Made by a program: the position numbers and the translations under genes. This document shows positions 21,700 to 33,200 of a DNA stretch of 64,000 bases, in pieces. Under the pieces are notes generated by a model, which did not search any database, was not told the origin of the DNA, and saw nothing but the letters and a program-made list of their open reading frames with translations. The DNA comes from Haberlea rhodopensis (taxonomy: Eukaryota > Streptophyta > Magnoliopsida > Lamiales > Gesneriaceae), in the NCBI GenBank assembly GCA_907163345.1, contig CAJQUN010000526.1:248001-312000 (forward strand). The letters are read 5' to 3'. The first letter of the stretch is position 1. Each line of letters begins with the position of its first letter.

Positions 21700-22864
21700 G
21701 GCCATTTATCCATCAAATGGACCTAAGTGAACTAATATTTTTTTGGTGGACTGTGATGAATTTAAGTTTTGCATCTGGTACCGCCCCGTAAGTCTCCCTT
21801 TAATTTTCAGTATCATGGCAAGATATGAAAAATGTAAGTTCATCACCAACAACCTTCTTCTTGAATGTGTAGGAATGGGAAATGATTCTAAACTTGGCTT
21901 CTTCTCAAGGAGGGTGTTGTGTGGTGATGTTTTCATCGATGGAAAGAAAGGATCCACATATGGCATAGAACAGGCCACCATCACATCAATCTTCTTGAAA
22001 ATATGTTCATCCTCCAACATCACTCTTGGCTCATCTTTCCAAGGGAACTTCTTGGATAACTTCTCCAAATTAGACTCAATTATTTGAGGAGGCTCAAGTT
22101 CCCTTAAATTCCTCATGAGTGTGATCACTCCCCGAAAATTGGTTGATGGAGTACTCATCATCATCTAACCAAACTTGCTTCGCCACCCTTTGATTTGTAG
22201 ATATGATCTCTTCCTCTTGGCAGCTTGTCAAAAATAATTTCGTAAGGATTTCTAATTGCAGCCCTAGGCAACGTATAGAGTTGGTTTGGTTTTCTAGAAT
22301 TGTCTCGGATGATGCCATGAATCGGTGCAAAGTATCCTCCAACTGAGTCACGTCTCCTTCAGGACTACACCCATCATCTCCTTGATGCTCGAATAGTTGG
22401 TGTGTAAAATATGGGTAATGAGGCTCTAGCAGGTATTGGTGGCTCCAACTTCACAATGAGGGATCACAATGCCAATGGTAGTCGAAGTCCGCCATATCAT
22501 TGAATATGTGCACCACACTGTCTTCATCTTTGTCAAATAAGGGACTATCGGTTGCCAAAGCTCCATTGAATACCCAATCTTATGTCTCTGCATCCAATCC
22601 ATTGTTGAAAAACTGAAGAAAGGCGTAGTTTGAAAAATCATGGCGCTCGTGGTTGCCAATTTATTGTATCTCTCCCACGAAGTATAGAACAGCTCTGCAA
22701 GTTGTTGTGCAAAACTTGTGAAGGCTTGTCAATGAAACATCCAAGTAGCTCTCAAGAAAACCAATCAAACAAATAATATTTTTTTCATTTGAAAAATTGA
22801 TATATAAACAAAAACAATGGTTAAATTACAGTAAAAGAACCTTGTATGATATTACTAAAGTTAG
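21700..22864 (-). mobile_element. Athila/Tat-like gag element, internal relic
   Basis: A minus-strand relative of the element at 1-1367; the two align through most of gag (for example 22426-22659 with about 940-1150) but this copy is broken in different places. Reading frames at 21706-22164, 22094-22351 and 22426-22659 are gag pieces separated by frameshifts. Protease, reverse transcriptase and integrase are absent. It ends at a decayed tRNA-Asp-type primer site at 22865-22882. Confidence 0.65.
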
Positions 22865-22882
22865 TCCCCGCCAACGGCGCCA
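22865..22882 (-). other. Primer binding site, tRNA-Asp type (decayed)
   Basis: The minus strand reads TGGCGCCGTTGGCGGGGA, one base different from the intact site. It lies next to the LTR fragment at 22889. Confidence 0.7.
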
Positions 22883-22888
22883 AAAACT

Positions 22889-23173
22889 TAATCGCACTTT
22901 TCTTTAGCAAAAAAATATTTAGTGGTGCATGATATAAATCAACGACACAAATCGACAGCAAGCGTACGGTGTCAAGTTTTAATATAGTGATTATTAAGTA
23001 CGAGTAACGAACTTTGGACTAACAAAAAAGTACCAAATAAGAAGCTTTAAACTATATTTAACATATGGTAATGAATTAAAAATTAAAGTAAACTAGATTA
23101 AACTACTACTAATCCAACCAAAACAATCGATAATCACGACAAAAGTCCACTAGAAAATATTATCAAAACAATG
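22889..23173 (-). repeat. 5' LTR fragment of the gag element, cut by a Tekay LTR
   Basis: Aligns with 1368-1640 (shared 'cggtgtcaagttttagtatag' region around 22968 and 'aatccaaccaaaacaatcga' at 23111). The first bases are TAATCGC instead of TGATCGC. It stops at 23173 where the TGTAAGACCCC of a Tekay LTR begins, so the Tekay element probably inserted here. Confidence 0.65.
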
Positions 23174-25361
23174 TGTAAGACCCCGCTTACAGAATAAAAA
23201 GGCGATGTGGATTCTACAGAAATTTCAGCAGAGTCTCCCGTAAATTGGACTATCCAAAAAAATATAATACACAATAAAAATTCCGCAAATACCATAATCC
23301 ACCACTAATCCATAATCATAATCCACAAAAAATAAAGCATCTAACTAGTTCACTGGCATCAGAGCTAGACAACTTCACAAACCTGAATAAATTAATACAA
23401 TCCCCAAATAAAAACACTTTAATTAATCAAAATCATTCTAGCTACGATCACCTAGCCCAAAATGACTGAGTTAGTCTTCTAGATGCATCGACTCTATCTC
23501 CTAGTGCGGGGTCCTCGTTACTTAATCCGTTATGTATCAATCGTATACATATGTGAGTAGGCATTAAGTAACTCTAATACACTTTGATTAAGAGTTTTAC
23601 TATGTCAGTTATTACAACGTTTACAAAATCTTGACATAATTTACATCATATGTACATACTAAAGAAGTTCAACTCCTAAGCAATGGTTCAGTTCGCAGCG
23701 AAAATTGACTCACATTCCTGTCCTCCGACATCTATGAGTCCCTACAGAAAGAATCACACAATATGAGTATTGATAACAACTATCTCAATTCTATATCAAT
23801 AAGCAAAACATCATACGGTAAATAAACCATCGTATAATCTCAACTTTGATTGTTCTGTACCATGCATCACAATATGAAAATATGTCATGACATGTCTCAC
23901 TCATCATCCTGTTATAACGTGACCGATATGATATGCCTATCAGCTCAATAAGTTAGTGGCTCAGCCTTCACATCCCATATTAGCAGCACATGCCATATAA
24001 CCGTCCTCACACGTTATAACAGCCAAAGCATATGCCCAACAATGGCATATCTCTCATGCCAAAGCATATGCTCAACAATGGCATACCTCTCGTGGCATCA
24101 ATCTCAACAACATGCATGTATATCATGATGAATGTATACAGATATGATATCGTCATCATATATCTCAACAAAGATATCATCATCACAATAATATCAATAC
24201 TCGTACGTCAACACGTACCTGTTGTGCGACACAAAATATATAAGTCAGGCATCAATGTTTAACCGTCTCGTTGTCCCGTCCCCTGTGATGATGCTACATG
24301 AGTACCAACAATGTATCATGTTATAATAGGCTTCAAAAGCAAGGTCCAGAAACATATCACATTTTTCAAAATATGAATCCTAGCGATCGATCTCTACTTT
24401 GATACGATTGATCGCTTAAATGTTCTGGCTATTAGCAATCTGTCGCTATATTTCAGGCGATCGATCGCCTCACCCTTTATAAAATATTATGCCTCGATGC
24501 AATCGATCTCTACTTTTACACGATCGATCGCTATTTAGCGATCGATCAGTACAAGCTAAGCGATCTATCGCTAAACACACCGCCTCTCTTGTGTTTAGCC
24601 TCGAGTGATTGATCGCCTCGTATGTAGCGATCGATCGCTATGCTCTGTTTTTTTAGAACATGCCAATTTTCAAGCTTGTCCCGTGGTTTCTTCTCTATGC
24701 TTCATAGCACACATCCACACTTGCATCAAAGTTATTCTACAGCATGCTATGCTCATTTGTATCATGAAAAACAAGTTCATGTTCTTTAATTCCATGCATA
24801 CCAAATCAAGAAACATCAAATATCTACTACCATGCTCAAGTAATTCAACTATTAAGCATACACCTCATATGTTAAGAAACACCTTACCCAATAGCTTTGT
24901 TTTCACTTCTTAACCAAGTGAGAGCTTGATTTCCAAGTTTAAGTGCAAGTAAATGAGCATAAGTTTGAGCAAGGGTTGAGAGAGAGATGTAGAGAATTGC
25001 TAGGTGAATTGTGGTGTATTATGTGATTCCAATCTGATTTTCTCTTCATATATGGAAACTCAAATCCATATGAAATTCCATGCACATGCACATCACATTC
25101 CAAACTCAAATTCAAATGTATGTTTAATTAATAATCAATTAGATGTACTCATGTCATTCCTATACATAACATAGCTCTCTTGCTACAAATTCAACCACAA
25201 CATATCACCAACATGTTCATAACATGAACATTTCATTTTTCATACTCGGTTCCATTCCAAACTCGAGTCCACATCATACCTAATTATCATATAATTACGC
25301 CATAGTACATAATTATGCCATAATCATATTAAACATATATGAGTCATAGCGAGGCATACCA
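23174..25361 (-). repeat. 3' LTR of a truncated minus-strand Tekay/Del element
   Basis: About 2188 bp, TGTAAGACCCC to GGCATACCA on the plus strand, next to the polypurine tract (about 25363-25375, minus) and the integrase relic. The palindrome array at 24384-24637 has ten sites in five pairs: 24384/24405, 24436/24458, 24500/24521, 24539/24561, 24606/24628. Spacing within each pair is 21-22 bp. Several sites have decayed by single substitutions, such as CGATTGATCG and CGATCTATCG. Confidence 0.75.
24384..24637. promoter_or_regulatory. Paired CGATCGATCG palindrome array in Tekay LTR
   Basis: Ten decamer sites with start-to-start spacings 21, 31, 22, 42, 21, 18, 22, 45 and 22 bp. It sits about 0.72-0.98 kb from the LTR start in element orientation. 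The individual sites have decayed but the pair spacing persists. Function unknown. Confidence 0.55.
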
Positions 25362-26463
25362 ATTCTCCCCTACTCAATGAAATTCATCCTCGAAATTGAA
25401 AACACATAACATGATTGCAAAACATAAACATATACTCAACTATATGTTTAACATAGAAAAAGCTTGCAGTAACATGAATGCTCACCAATATAAACAACAG
25501 CATAAAACCATACCAGAGAATAGATCGGGATATTGTTGCATCATATGATGCTCCGTCTCCCACGTTGCCTCATCGACACCCCGTCTAGCCCACTGTACTT
25601 TTACCATTGGGATTAATTTATTTAGCAATTTTCGCTAAGCTCTATCCAATATCTTAATCGATCTTTCCTCATATGACACATCTGTATCCAACTGTACATC
25701 ATACGGTTGCAATACATGACTCGATAATAGCGAAACACGAAACACATCATGAATACCACTCAATACTGGTGGTAATGCTAGTCGGTAAGCCAATGTACCA
25801 ATCCATTGCAATACCTCATATGGACCAACATATCATGGAGACAACTTTCCACGCATACCAAATCGTACCACACCTTTAAAATGTGAGATTTTCAAGAACA
25901 CTCGGTCACCAATTTGGAATTCAAGAGGTCTACGTCGCTTATTCGCATAAGCAGCTTGTCTATCTTGAGAAGCTTTTAATTTTACTATGATCAGTTTGAC
26001 TTTTTCTTCCATTTCTCTAATCATTTACAGTCCACTGATAGAACATTGATCAACATCATCCCAATATAATGGCAATCTACATCGTCACCCATTCAATGCC
26101 TCAAATGGTGCCATCTGTATACTAGCCTGATAACTATTATTGTATGAAAACTCAACTAATGGCCCAATATACATGCACGTAACATATCATCAAGCGTTTG
26201 TATTGTACGCTCTGTCTGTCCAACTATTTGAGAATGATAAGTTGTACTCAACCGTACTTCTGTTCCCAACGCTGACTGTAAGCCTTTCTAAAAATGAGAA
26301 GCAAACCTCAGATCTCGGTCTGAAACAATTGACATTGGTATTCCATGTAGTCTCACAACATTTTGAATATATAATTGAGTCATTCTCAAGTAGCTAAATG
26401 TCATACTGTATGGTATGAAGTGAGCTACTTTTGTCAGTCTGTCAACAACCACCCAAATAGCAT
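25362..26463 (-). pseudogene. Tekay/Del integrase 3' part (relic)
   Basis: Conceptual minus-strand translation gives integrase from VVDRLTKVAHFIPYS (about 26450) through SIVSDRD, TTYHSQIVGQTERTIQTL, VEFSYNNSYQASIQMAPFEAL, the clean stretch at 25833-26024 (DRQAAYANKRRRPLEF, then KLSP), GPYEVLQ, and the chromodomain-like tail with IPMVKVQWARRGV and EATWETEHHM near 25560. Stops and frameshifts interrupt it repeatedly. At 26463 it breaks abruptly into a copia gag fragment, so the rest of pol is missing. Confidence 0.75.
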
Positions 26464-26766
26464 CATCACCAGAAGAAGTCCTTGGTCACAACAACATTGA
26501 CTTTCATGATCTTCATTGGTCCGTCAGTAATAATGTACCACATATCATCATCTTGAGCGCACAGATGGGCTTGAATTCGGATTCTCCAATCATCATATTC
26601 ATCCTTCTTGGACATTGGAACCTTGCTGAATGAGGCCATCAGTTCTGGTATTCCACAATTGAGAAGACTTGCTTTGATTTCACTTATTAGGATCGAGGTA
26701 GTGTTTAAACAGGTGGGTTGAATGAACACTAAGCTCAATATCTTGATTCTTCGAAATATATCAGAT
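26464..26766 (-). pseudogene. Ty1-copia gag N-terminal fragment
   Basis: The minus-strand frame 26466-26738 contains DYDDWRIRIQAHL-like residues (here EYDDWRIRIQAHLCAQDDDM, then WYIITDGP), characteristic of the gag N-terminus of copia elements. It is cut at 26463 by the Tekay relic. No primer site was recognised between it and the LTR at 26767. Confidence 0.55.
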
Positions 26767-27806
26767 TGTTAATTGCTGGAGTAATATCTCAATTGATTGC
26801 AAGGCATTAGACAACTAAAAATAGTGCGGAAGGTGTCTAATGGACTTGTGATTTAAGAACGGGTCGGTAAAAGCAAAGAGACAGTAAGATAAGTGCAGAA
26901 AGTAAATAACACAAGAATTGTTTCTGGAAGTTCGAAGCACAAACGCTTCTACGTCTCCCATTTTCCTTTGTATGAAGGTTATCCTAGAAAACTTTGGTTT
27001 ACACTTTTCAGTATACAACCTACTTAGGCACCCACACAGATTTGCCTAACTCCTAGCAACATAATAATCACAAAGATTACAAAGTGATTTTACAACACTC
27101 TCACAAGATATAAAACTCTGTTTTTCCTTGAGTGTTCTTGAGCAGTAGACTAGGATGCTTAGATCGTCTCGATCTCAATAATGCTTGGATACTGCTCTAC
27201 AAAACTTTAGAATCTTTCAGTAAACGTTTTTGAATAAATGTTTTTCATGTTTGTGAATGAGGTAGATTCAAGATTTTGAGTGTTGAGAGTGTTTTTCATT
27301 ATTCTCTTCGACGTATTTATAGACTTGAAAGTCTAAGGGCAACTATTCTTCAAATGGAAAGAACCCCGCAAAATCAGCTTCCAGATTTTCATCCAAATTT
27401 TGTTTGTATTCTATCCAAAATCGTTCACCAACGGCTAGTTCATTATGACAAGATTGGAGACGCTGATATGGAAGTGCGCATTTTGTGGTACTATTGTTAG
27501 AGTGAATTTGTTCGAGTTAGGGTTTAGGGTTTAGGGTTTAGGGTTTAGGGTTTAGGTACGCCAATGGACTTTGAAATGAGTTATGATACTATGATCCAAT
27601 AGACTTCTATTTTCTGCATCCAGTGGATGATGCCTTCTACTCTTAGCATCAGTACACTCTATCTTTTAGTAGACCTTTGTAGAGTCAGTTGACAGACTTC
27701 TCCGTCAGTAATTTTCTTCGCTACAGTACACTCTATCTTCGATGCAGTAGACTCTTCAAGCAGTAGATGTTTGTTATCACCAAAACTTAAAAATATTTTC
27801 TCAACA
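26767..27806 (-). repeat. Ty1-copia LTR with a telomere-type tract
   Basis: About 1040 bp, TGTTAATTGCTGG to CTCAACA on the plus strand (minus: TGTTGAG). Its right half is homologous to 6954-7507. It carries an interstitial TTTAGGG tract at 27517-27556 that the other copy lacks. Confidence 0.6.
27517..27556 (+). repeat. Interstitial telomeric repeat (TTTAGGG)
   Basis: Four perfect TTTAGGG units (27523-27550) flanked by TTAGGG and TTTAGG partial units, 40 bp in total. This is the plant telomere repeat. It interrupts a copia LTR between segments that align with 7190 and beyond, so it was added after the LTR copies diverged. Confidence 0.9.
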
Positions 27807-28313
27807 ATTATTGTCATTGTTGTTGTCAAAATATGCAACGATTCACTCTCTGTGAGTGAGATGCATTCATGTTCCTTTCAATTATTGAAATTTATTTATT
27901 ACTTATGATTATAGTTTCATCTCAATTTGAATTGAGATGAATTTGAAACAAAGGGTAAACATGTCATTTCATACAAAGAATGCTAAGCTCACTCCACCAA
28001 CGTTTTGTGTATTTTCATATTAAACCCCTACTAATTATATGCATCGATAGACTTAGCTACTGTCTTTACCCAAAAAAAAATCTCAGATATTGCCTTTAAT
28101 CCAAAAAATATATATTGGTGAATACATGCACCGAGAGACACAGTTACTATTTTTAACCAAAACAAAGTCTATGATGTATGTAAATTTGTTAAAAAAATAT
28201 TTGAATTGTCAATAAAGCCACACATTGAATGCACACAAATGGAAGAGTAAAATCCAGAGCAATATCAAAACTATTGATTTAAGCTCGAAACCTTCATAGT
28301 ACATCACTGCAAT
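27807..28313. other. Unassigned AT-rich spacer
   Basis: No gene or element recognised. Confidence 0.5.
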
Positions 28314-29482
28314 TGTAATACCCTTGTCCCACATGGGTTGTGGATGAAAAATTTAAAGTGGTTTATAAAGGCTTACAATGGACTATTATAGTAACTTGGG
28401 TTAACCATTTTCGTAGAGCGAGGACGGATACGAAGTAGTTGCTATAGAAGCCCATTGTGCAGTCGCGCTTGCGCGGGCCCGGGCCCGGGGCGTGACAGAA
28501 TGGTATCAGAGCCGGTCACCGGCAGGCAACACCGGGAGATAAGTGCTATGCGGGGCAAAGTGCTACGTGCGTGGGAGCCACCTCTTGAGCCTAAAAGGGG
28601 CAAAGTGCTACACGACGGGGGCCACCTCTTGAACCTGCGGGGCAAAGTGCCACGTGCGTGGGAGCCACCTCTTGAACCTGCGGGGCAAAGTGCTACATGA
28701 TGGGAGCCACCTCTTGAACCTGTAGGAGCCACCTCTAGATTCTCGGTGCCGGTGGATCGATGAGTTAGGTCGCGACGAGGACGTCGCGTTCTAAAGGAGG
28801 GGTGATTGTAATACCCTTGTCCCACATCGGTTGTGGATGAAAATTTAAAGTGGTTTATAAAGGCTTACAATGGACTATTATAGTAACTTGGGTTAACCAT
28901 TTTCGTAGAGCGAGGACGGATACGAAGTAGTTGCTATAGAAGCCCATTGTGCAGTCGCGCTTGCGCGGGCCCGGGCCCGGGGCGTGACAGAATGGTATCA
29001 GAGCCGGTCACCGGCAGGCAACACCGGGAGATAAGTGCTATGCGGGGCAAAGTGCTACGTGCGTGGGAGCCACCTCTTGAGCCTAAAAGGGGCAAAGTGC
29101 TACACGACGGGGGCCACCTCTTGAACCTGCGGGGCAAAGTGCCACGTGCGTGGGAGCCACCTCTTGAACCTGCGGGGCAAAGTGCTACATGACGGGAGCC
29201 ACCTCTTGAACCTGTAGGAGCCACCTCTTGATTCTCGGTGCCGGTGGATCGATGAGTTAGGTCGCGACGAGGACGTCGCGTTCTAAAGGAGGGGTGATTG
29301 TAATACCCTTGTCCCACATGGGTTGTGGATGAAAAATTTAAAGTGGTTTATAAAGGCTTACAATGGACTATTATAGTAACTTGGGTTAACCATTTTCGTA
29401 GAGCGAGGACGGATACGAAGTAGTTGCTATAGAAGCCCATTGTGCAGTCGCGCTTGCGCGGGCCCGGGCCCGGGGCGTGACA
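28314..29482 (+). mobile_element. TRIM-like element, LTR-int-LTR-int-LTR
   Basis: Three 183-184-bp LTRs (28314-28497, 28807-28989, 29299-29482; TGTAATACCC to GGGCGTGACA) and two 309-bp interiors. Each interior starts with the initiator-tRNA-Met primer site TGGTATCAGAGCC (28501-28513, 28993-29005) and ends in a purine tract AAAGGAGGGG. There is no coding capacity, so it is non-autonomous. Flanks GCAAT (28309-28313) and GCAAC (29483-29487) are probably one target duplication with a single change. LTR 1 and LTR 3 agree; LTR 2 differs by a G-to-C and a lost A. The GC-rich frames on both strands (for example 28442-28825) are by-products of the repeats. Confidence 0.8.
28540..28735 (+). repeat. ~40-bp tandem repeats inside the TRIM interior
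   Basis: About five units built on GGGGCAAAGTGCTAC and GGGAGCCACCTCTTGA. The same block recurs in the second interior at about 29032-29228. Unit copies differ by a few substitutions. Confidence 0.75.
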
Positions 29483-29569
29483 GCAACCGTGCTCTCTAAA
29501 CCATAGTCGTTCATTTACAATTGTATAATGTATAGCTTCGTCTTCTGAATCATTTCGCACATTCAAATT

Positions 29570-29840
29570 GCGGACTGCATCTTAGAGCAGCTCAAATCTC
29601 AGCCCACATGGCTACTTCTCCTCTTAACAATTGGTTCTTTTTTCCATTCTGAAGCGCTCGTTGTCCATTCTCAACTGGGTCTACATCTATTTCCTGCGAC
29701 CCGGAAAGAATCTGATGAAATACGGATCTTTGGTTGTGGTCACCAGCCATACCGACGGTATAGGGAAAGCATTCGCTTTTGAGCTGGCTAGAAAAGGGCT
29801 GAATCTAGTCCTCGTGGGCTGTGGTCACCAGCCCTACTGA
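29570..29840 (+). pseudogene. 3-ketoacyl-CoA reductase (KCR-type) first-exon relic
   Basis: Resembles the N-terminus of plant very-long-chain 3-oxoacyl-CoA reductase, an ER short-chain dehydrogenase of fatty-acid elongation. In one frame 29570 onward gives ILEQLKSQPTWLLLLLTIGS. A frameshift near 29640 moves to the frame giving VYIYFLRPGKNLMKYGS, then VVTSHTDGIGKAFAFELA and RKGLNLVLVG (Rossmann cofactor motif, here TSHTDGIG instead of TGPTDGIG). After VLVG the homology stops. A second copy of the motif start (gtggtcaccagcc, 29820-29832) then follows out of context. No start ATG, catalytic Ser-Tyr-Lys or later exons are present, so it is a dead fragment. Confidence 0.7.
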
Positions 29841-31889
29841 CGATGGTGGAAGGTGGTGGTCATGTAGACGGAAAAAACGGTGGATACAAAATTTTAAACA
29901 AGCAGTTATGCTTCATCTCCACGACTGCATGACAGTTTATGAGGAGCGTATGCGACACAGAGTTGCTATAAGAAGAGGCGGTGGTTGTTCTTGTGGGGAA
30001 TGAGAAGTTTATTTTGGTTCTTTTAAACTAAAATGGCCTTAATTGAAAGAAAATTGTTTTTGTGAATTGGCCGAAAAAAACTCTCCTCATGTCACTGGCC
30101 CGAATTTGCCCATATATTTATTTATTGTTGGGCTTCATAAAATAATAATTCTCCAGCCAAAACTTTTTGGAATATATTGGATTTAAGAGTTTTTTGAATC
30201 TGGGAAATGCATTTGAGTTCAAATATTTGTTGGACTTTTTTGAATTTCATTTTATGATAAGGTTTGTTGGTATGGGAGAATTTTGATTATATTTTTCTCA
30301 ATTTCTTCTTGCCAAATACCAATAAAATTGGGGGCAAACTAATAAAGAATTTATTATGAGATAAAAAAAATGATTTAAAAGATATATTTAAGAATCTAAC
30401 ATGATTAAAAAATTAAATTGATAAATTAACTCAAGTATGGTACTTTGGCTATCATTATATGGTGGTCAGTAAGAATCATACTATAGATAGAAATTAAATA
30501 TGCTATTGTATGATTTATGAGAAATAAAAATAATATTATCTAATTATTTTGATACAACCAATGCTTATGATATGAATAGATTGGTATTTTAATCCATAAA
30601 ATGGTTAGATACGCATCAGAAAAAGGCACGATTTGAACAATAGAGTAATCCTTTAGCTTGGATATTAAAGGGTGATATTAATATGATTAAATCTACAAGA
30701 TTATATCATATAATGCAAAAAAAGTAATAAATAAATTAACAATTCAAGCTACTTAAAATTTAAAACAAATTGCTTAGTCACCCAATCAAATTTCGCAAAA
30801 CTAACTTACAAATTAAATTTAATTATTAAAATATAATCTAATACTCTCTATCTATATTTGGAGAAAAGTAATATGATAAATTTAGCATAATAATTTTTTT
30901 TCCCGTATATTAGTGAGATTGGTATTCACAAATATATATACAAAAGATTAAAAGATATATACATTAATAAAATAAAAGATTAATGTAACACAAGTTGACA
31001 TATCCATTATGAAAAACGTAAAAATTTAGCCTCCATATCACATAGTCCTGGGTCCTCCCCTGATGATAGGCATGACATTCATAACTCACAAAAAATAGAC
31101 TCCTAACAATTTCTAGTGTGATTCATAATTATGTGATGCAATTCAAATCTTTTAGGATATATAATATCCAAGTGTCATATACTCGGTCATAAAAATAATA
31201 AGAATAATTTTCACTCACAATAATGTTAAAGAAAATAAAAATATTAAATTTCTTTAACAGAATTGAAGTTTAACTTGGCACTCACAATATTTTTAAAAAG
31301 AACTTAAAAAATTTGTTATGTTTGGGTAGGAATGTTTTCGGACCGGATTAAATCGTACCTCGATTGTGGGGTAGTGGAACTGGACAATCCTATAGTATAT
31401 CTTATTGGATCGGTTCCGGATTTTCTGGATTGAGAGTCTAACCCAATCCAAAAGCGGATCGAACCGGATTATAATCGAATTTTCTAATTTTGGGAAAACA
31501 AAAGATTTAATTTTCTTGTATGAAAAACGGCCTAAATTTAGCATCTGCTTGCTTAGGCTAAAGCAAATAATAAAATAAAGGGAAAAAATCAGGTGGTACT
31601 TTGTGGGTGAAGTTTGTTCATTCTAATTCATATTTTTAAAATCCAATCGTTAAGTATTTCTTATGTTGAAATGACTTATTTACCCATACAAACCAAAGGC
31701 GGTTGATTCTATCTTTGAAAAGAGTTTCTTCTCCGTTAATTCTAGTTCTTACTATTTGCTCAAATTTCCATTCGATTTGTGTTTTCCGTGGTGCACTTCA
31801 GATTTTACCCATACATTGGGTCCACAAAAAGCTGAAAAAATTAAAAATACCTTTCTCCAGGTTCTTCACATTTTGAAAGACAGAGTGAG
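29841..31889. other. Unassigned AT-rich region
   Basis: No supported gene. A GC-richer stretch with repeated 'ggatcgg/accggat' words lies at about 31335-31480 and may be an old transposon piece. The short frames 29821-30003 and 31293-31544 show no domain. Confidence 0.45.
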
Positions 31890-32142
31890 ATGTTTCCGGT
31901 GAATATGCTCCAGAGGCTCTTTAACCCTGGCTTCGTCGGTGTCATCGCTGCGTATGCCATATTTTCTCTTATTACTCTCTACACGTAAACAAAAACAAAC
32001 AGTAATTTTTAAAAGAGTTTAATTCAATTTGTGAATATATCTCGATCACTGTAAGTGATTGCAGTCGAAAAATTACCGGATAAGGAGGGTACAACAGCAG
32101 TACAACGAAGAAGCTGGAACTCTGAGCTTTCTTCAACTATAA
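31890..32142 (+). other. Possible small split gene, unidentified
   Basis: An ATG at 31890 opens a short frame (MFPVNMLQRLFNPGFVGVIA, then A) with a donor-like GTATGC at 31952. A pyrimidine-poor acceptor-like TTGCAG ends at 32064. A downstream segment in one frame encodes VQQQYNEEAGTLSFLQL before TAA at 32140. The phase of the simple splice does not join the two parts without a stop, so this may be a pseudogene or chance. I do not recognise the product. Confidence 0.2.
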
Positions 32143-32459
32143 TTTTTTTGGGGTTTGTTTAATTTTTGATTAATTCCTGAATGGCATCTGAGCAAATTAT
32201 TGATTATTGGTATGTATATTTATTACAGTATGGTATATTCTTTATCGATTTGGTTATTATTAGATATTGAATCGTTTTTTTTAATTTGAGGCGTTGAAAA
32301 TTATTGATTTTTGGTGAGGAACAAATGAAGAAATTTATTTAGGATTGCCCCATGTCATTAGGTGTGCAATAAAGTCAATTAAATGAGAATTATGTGCATC
32401 ATTAAGTGAATTTCAATTATGTGCGCCAGTCAAGTACGTGTATTAGTCAATTATCCTAT

Positions 32460-33200
32460 TTATTTTTTTAGTTAAATATTCATAGATTAACTTGTGCACG
32501 AACTTGTAAAAAGTAACTTGTACATGAACTTATAAAGATAAGTGATGCACGAACTTATAAAGAAACTAGTGCTCGAAAAGTAACTGGCGCACAAACGTAT
32601 AAAAGTAACTGGTGCACGAACTTATAAAAAATAACCGGTGCATGAAACTTAAACATAATGGTGCTCGAATGTTGAAACTAAACATAATGATGCACATACT
32701 TAAACTAATTGGTGCACTAACTTATACTGATGCACGAACATAATAGTGCACGAATTTATAAGATTAACTGGTGCCCAAAAGTTAAACATACTAGTGCATG
32801 AACTTATAAAAGTAACTAATGCACGGAACTTAAACATAATGGTGCACAAATTTATAAAATTAACTGATCCACAGAATTGAAACTAACTGGAGCACAAACT
32901 TATACTGATGCACGAACATTATATAAACTAACTGGTGCATGAACTTATACTGATGCACGAACGTAGATGCACGAACTTATAAGATTAACTGGTGTACGAA
33001 AGTTAAACATACTGGTGCACGAACTTATAAAAGTAAGTGGTGCACAAAACTTAAACATAATGGTGCACAAACTTATAAAAGTAAACGATCCACATAATTT
33101 AAACTAACTGGAGCACGAACTTATACGGATGCACGAACATTACATAAACTAATTGGTGCATACACAAGCACATACAGTTATGGGTGCACGATTTCAACAC
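32460..33200. repeat. GTGCAC minisatellite-like region (first)
   Basis: Many degenerate ~35-bp units built on GGTGCACGAACTTATAAAA and GTAACT, plus 'taaacataatggtgcac' variants. Units vary in length and order, and the region is not coding. A similar TGCAC-rich composition occurs at 7787-8261, 20714-21085 and 49360-50130. Confidence 0.75.

Noticed and set aside
28442..28825. GC-rich open frames on both strands
   Set aside because: They repeat exactly in the second unit (28934-29317) and are by-products of the TRIM interior repeats.
28314..29482. Cassandra-type TRIM
   Set aside because: No 5S-rRNA promoter-like segment was recognised in the LTR, so only the general TRIM class is called.
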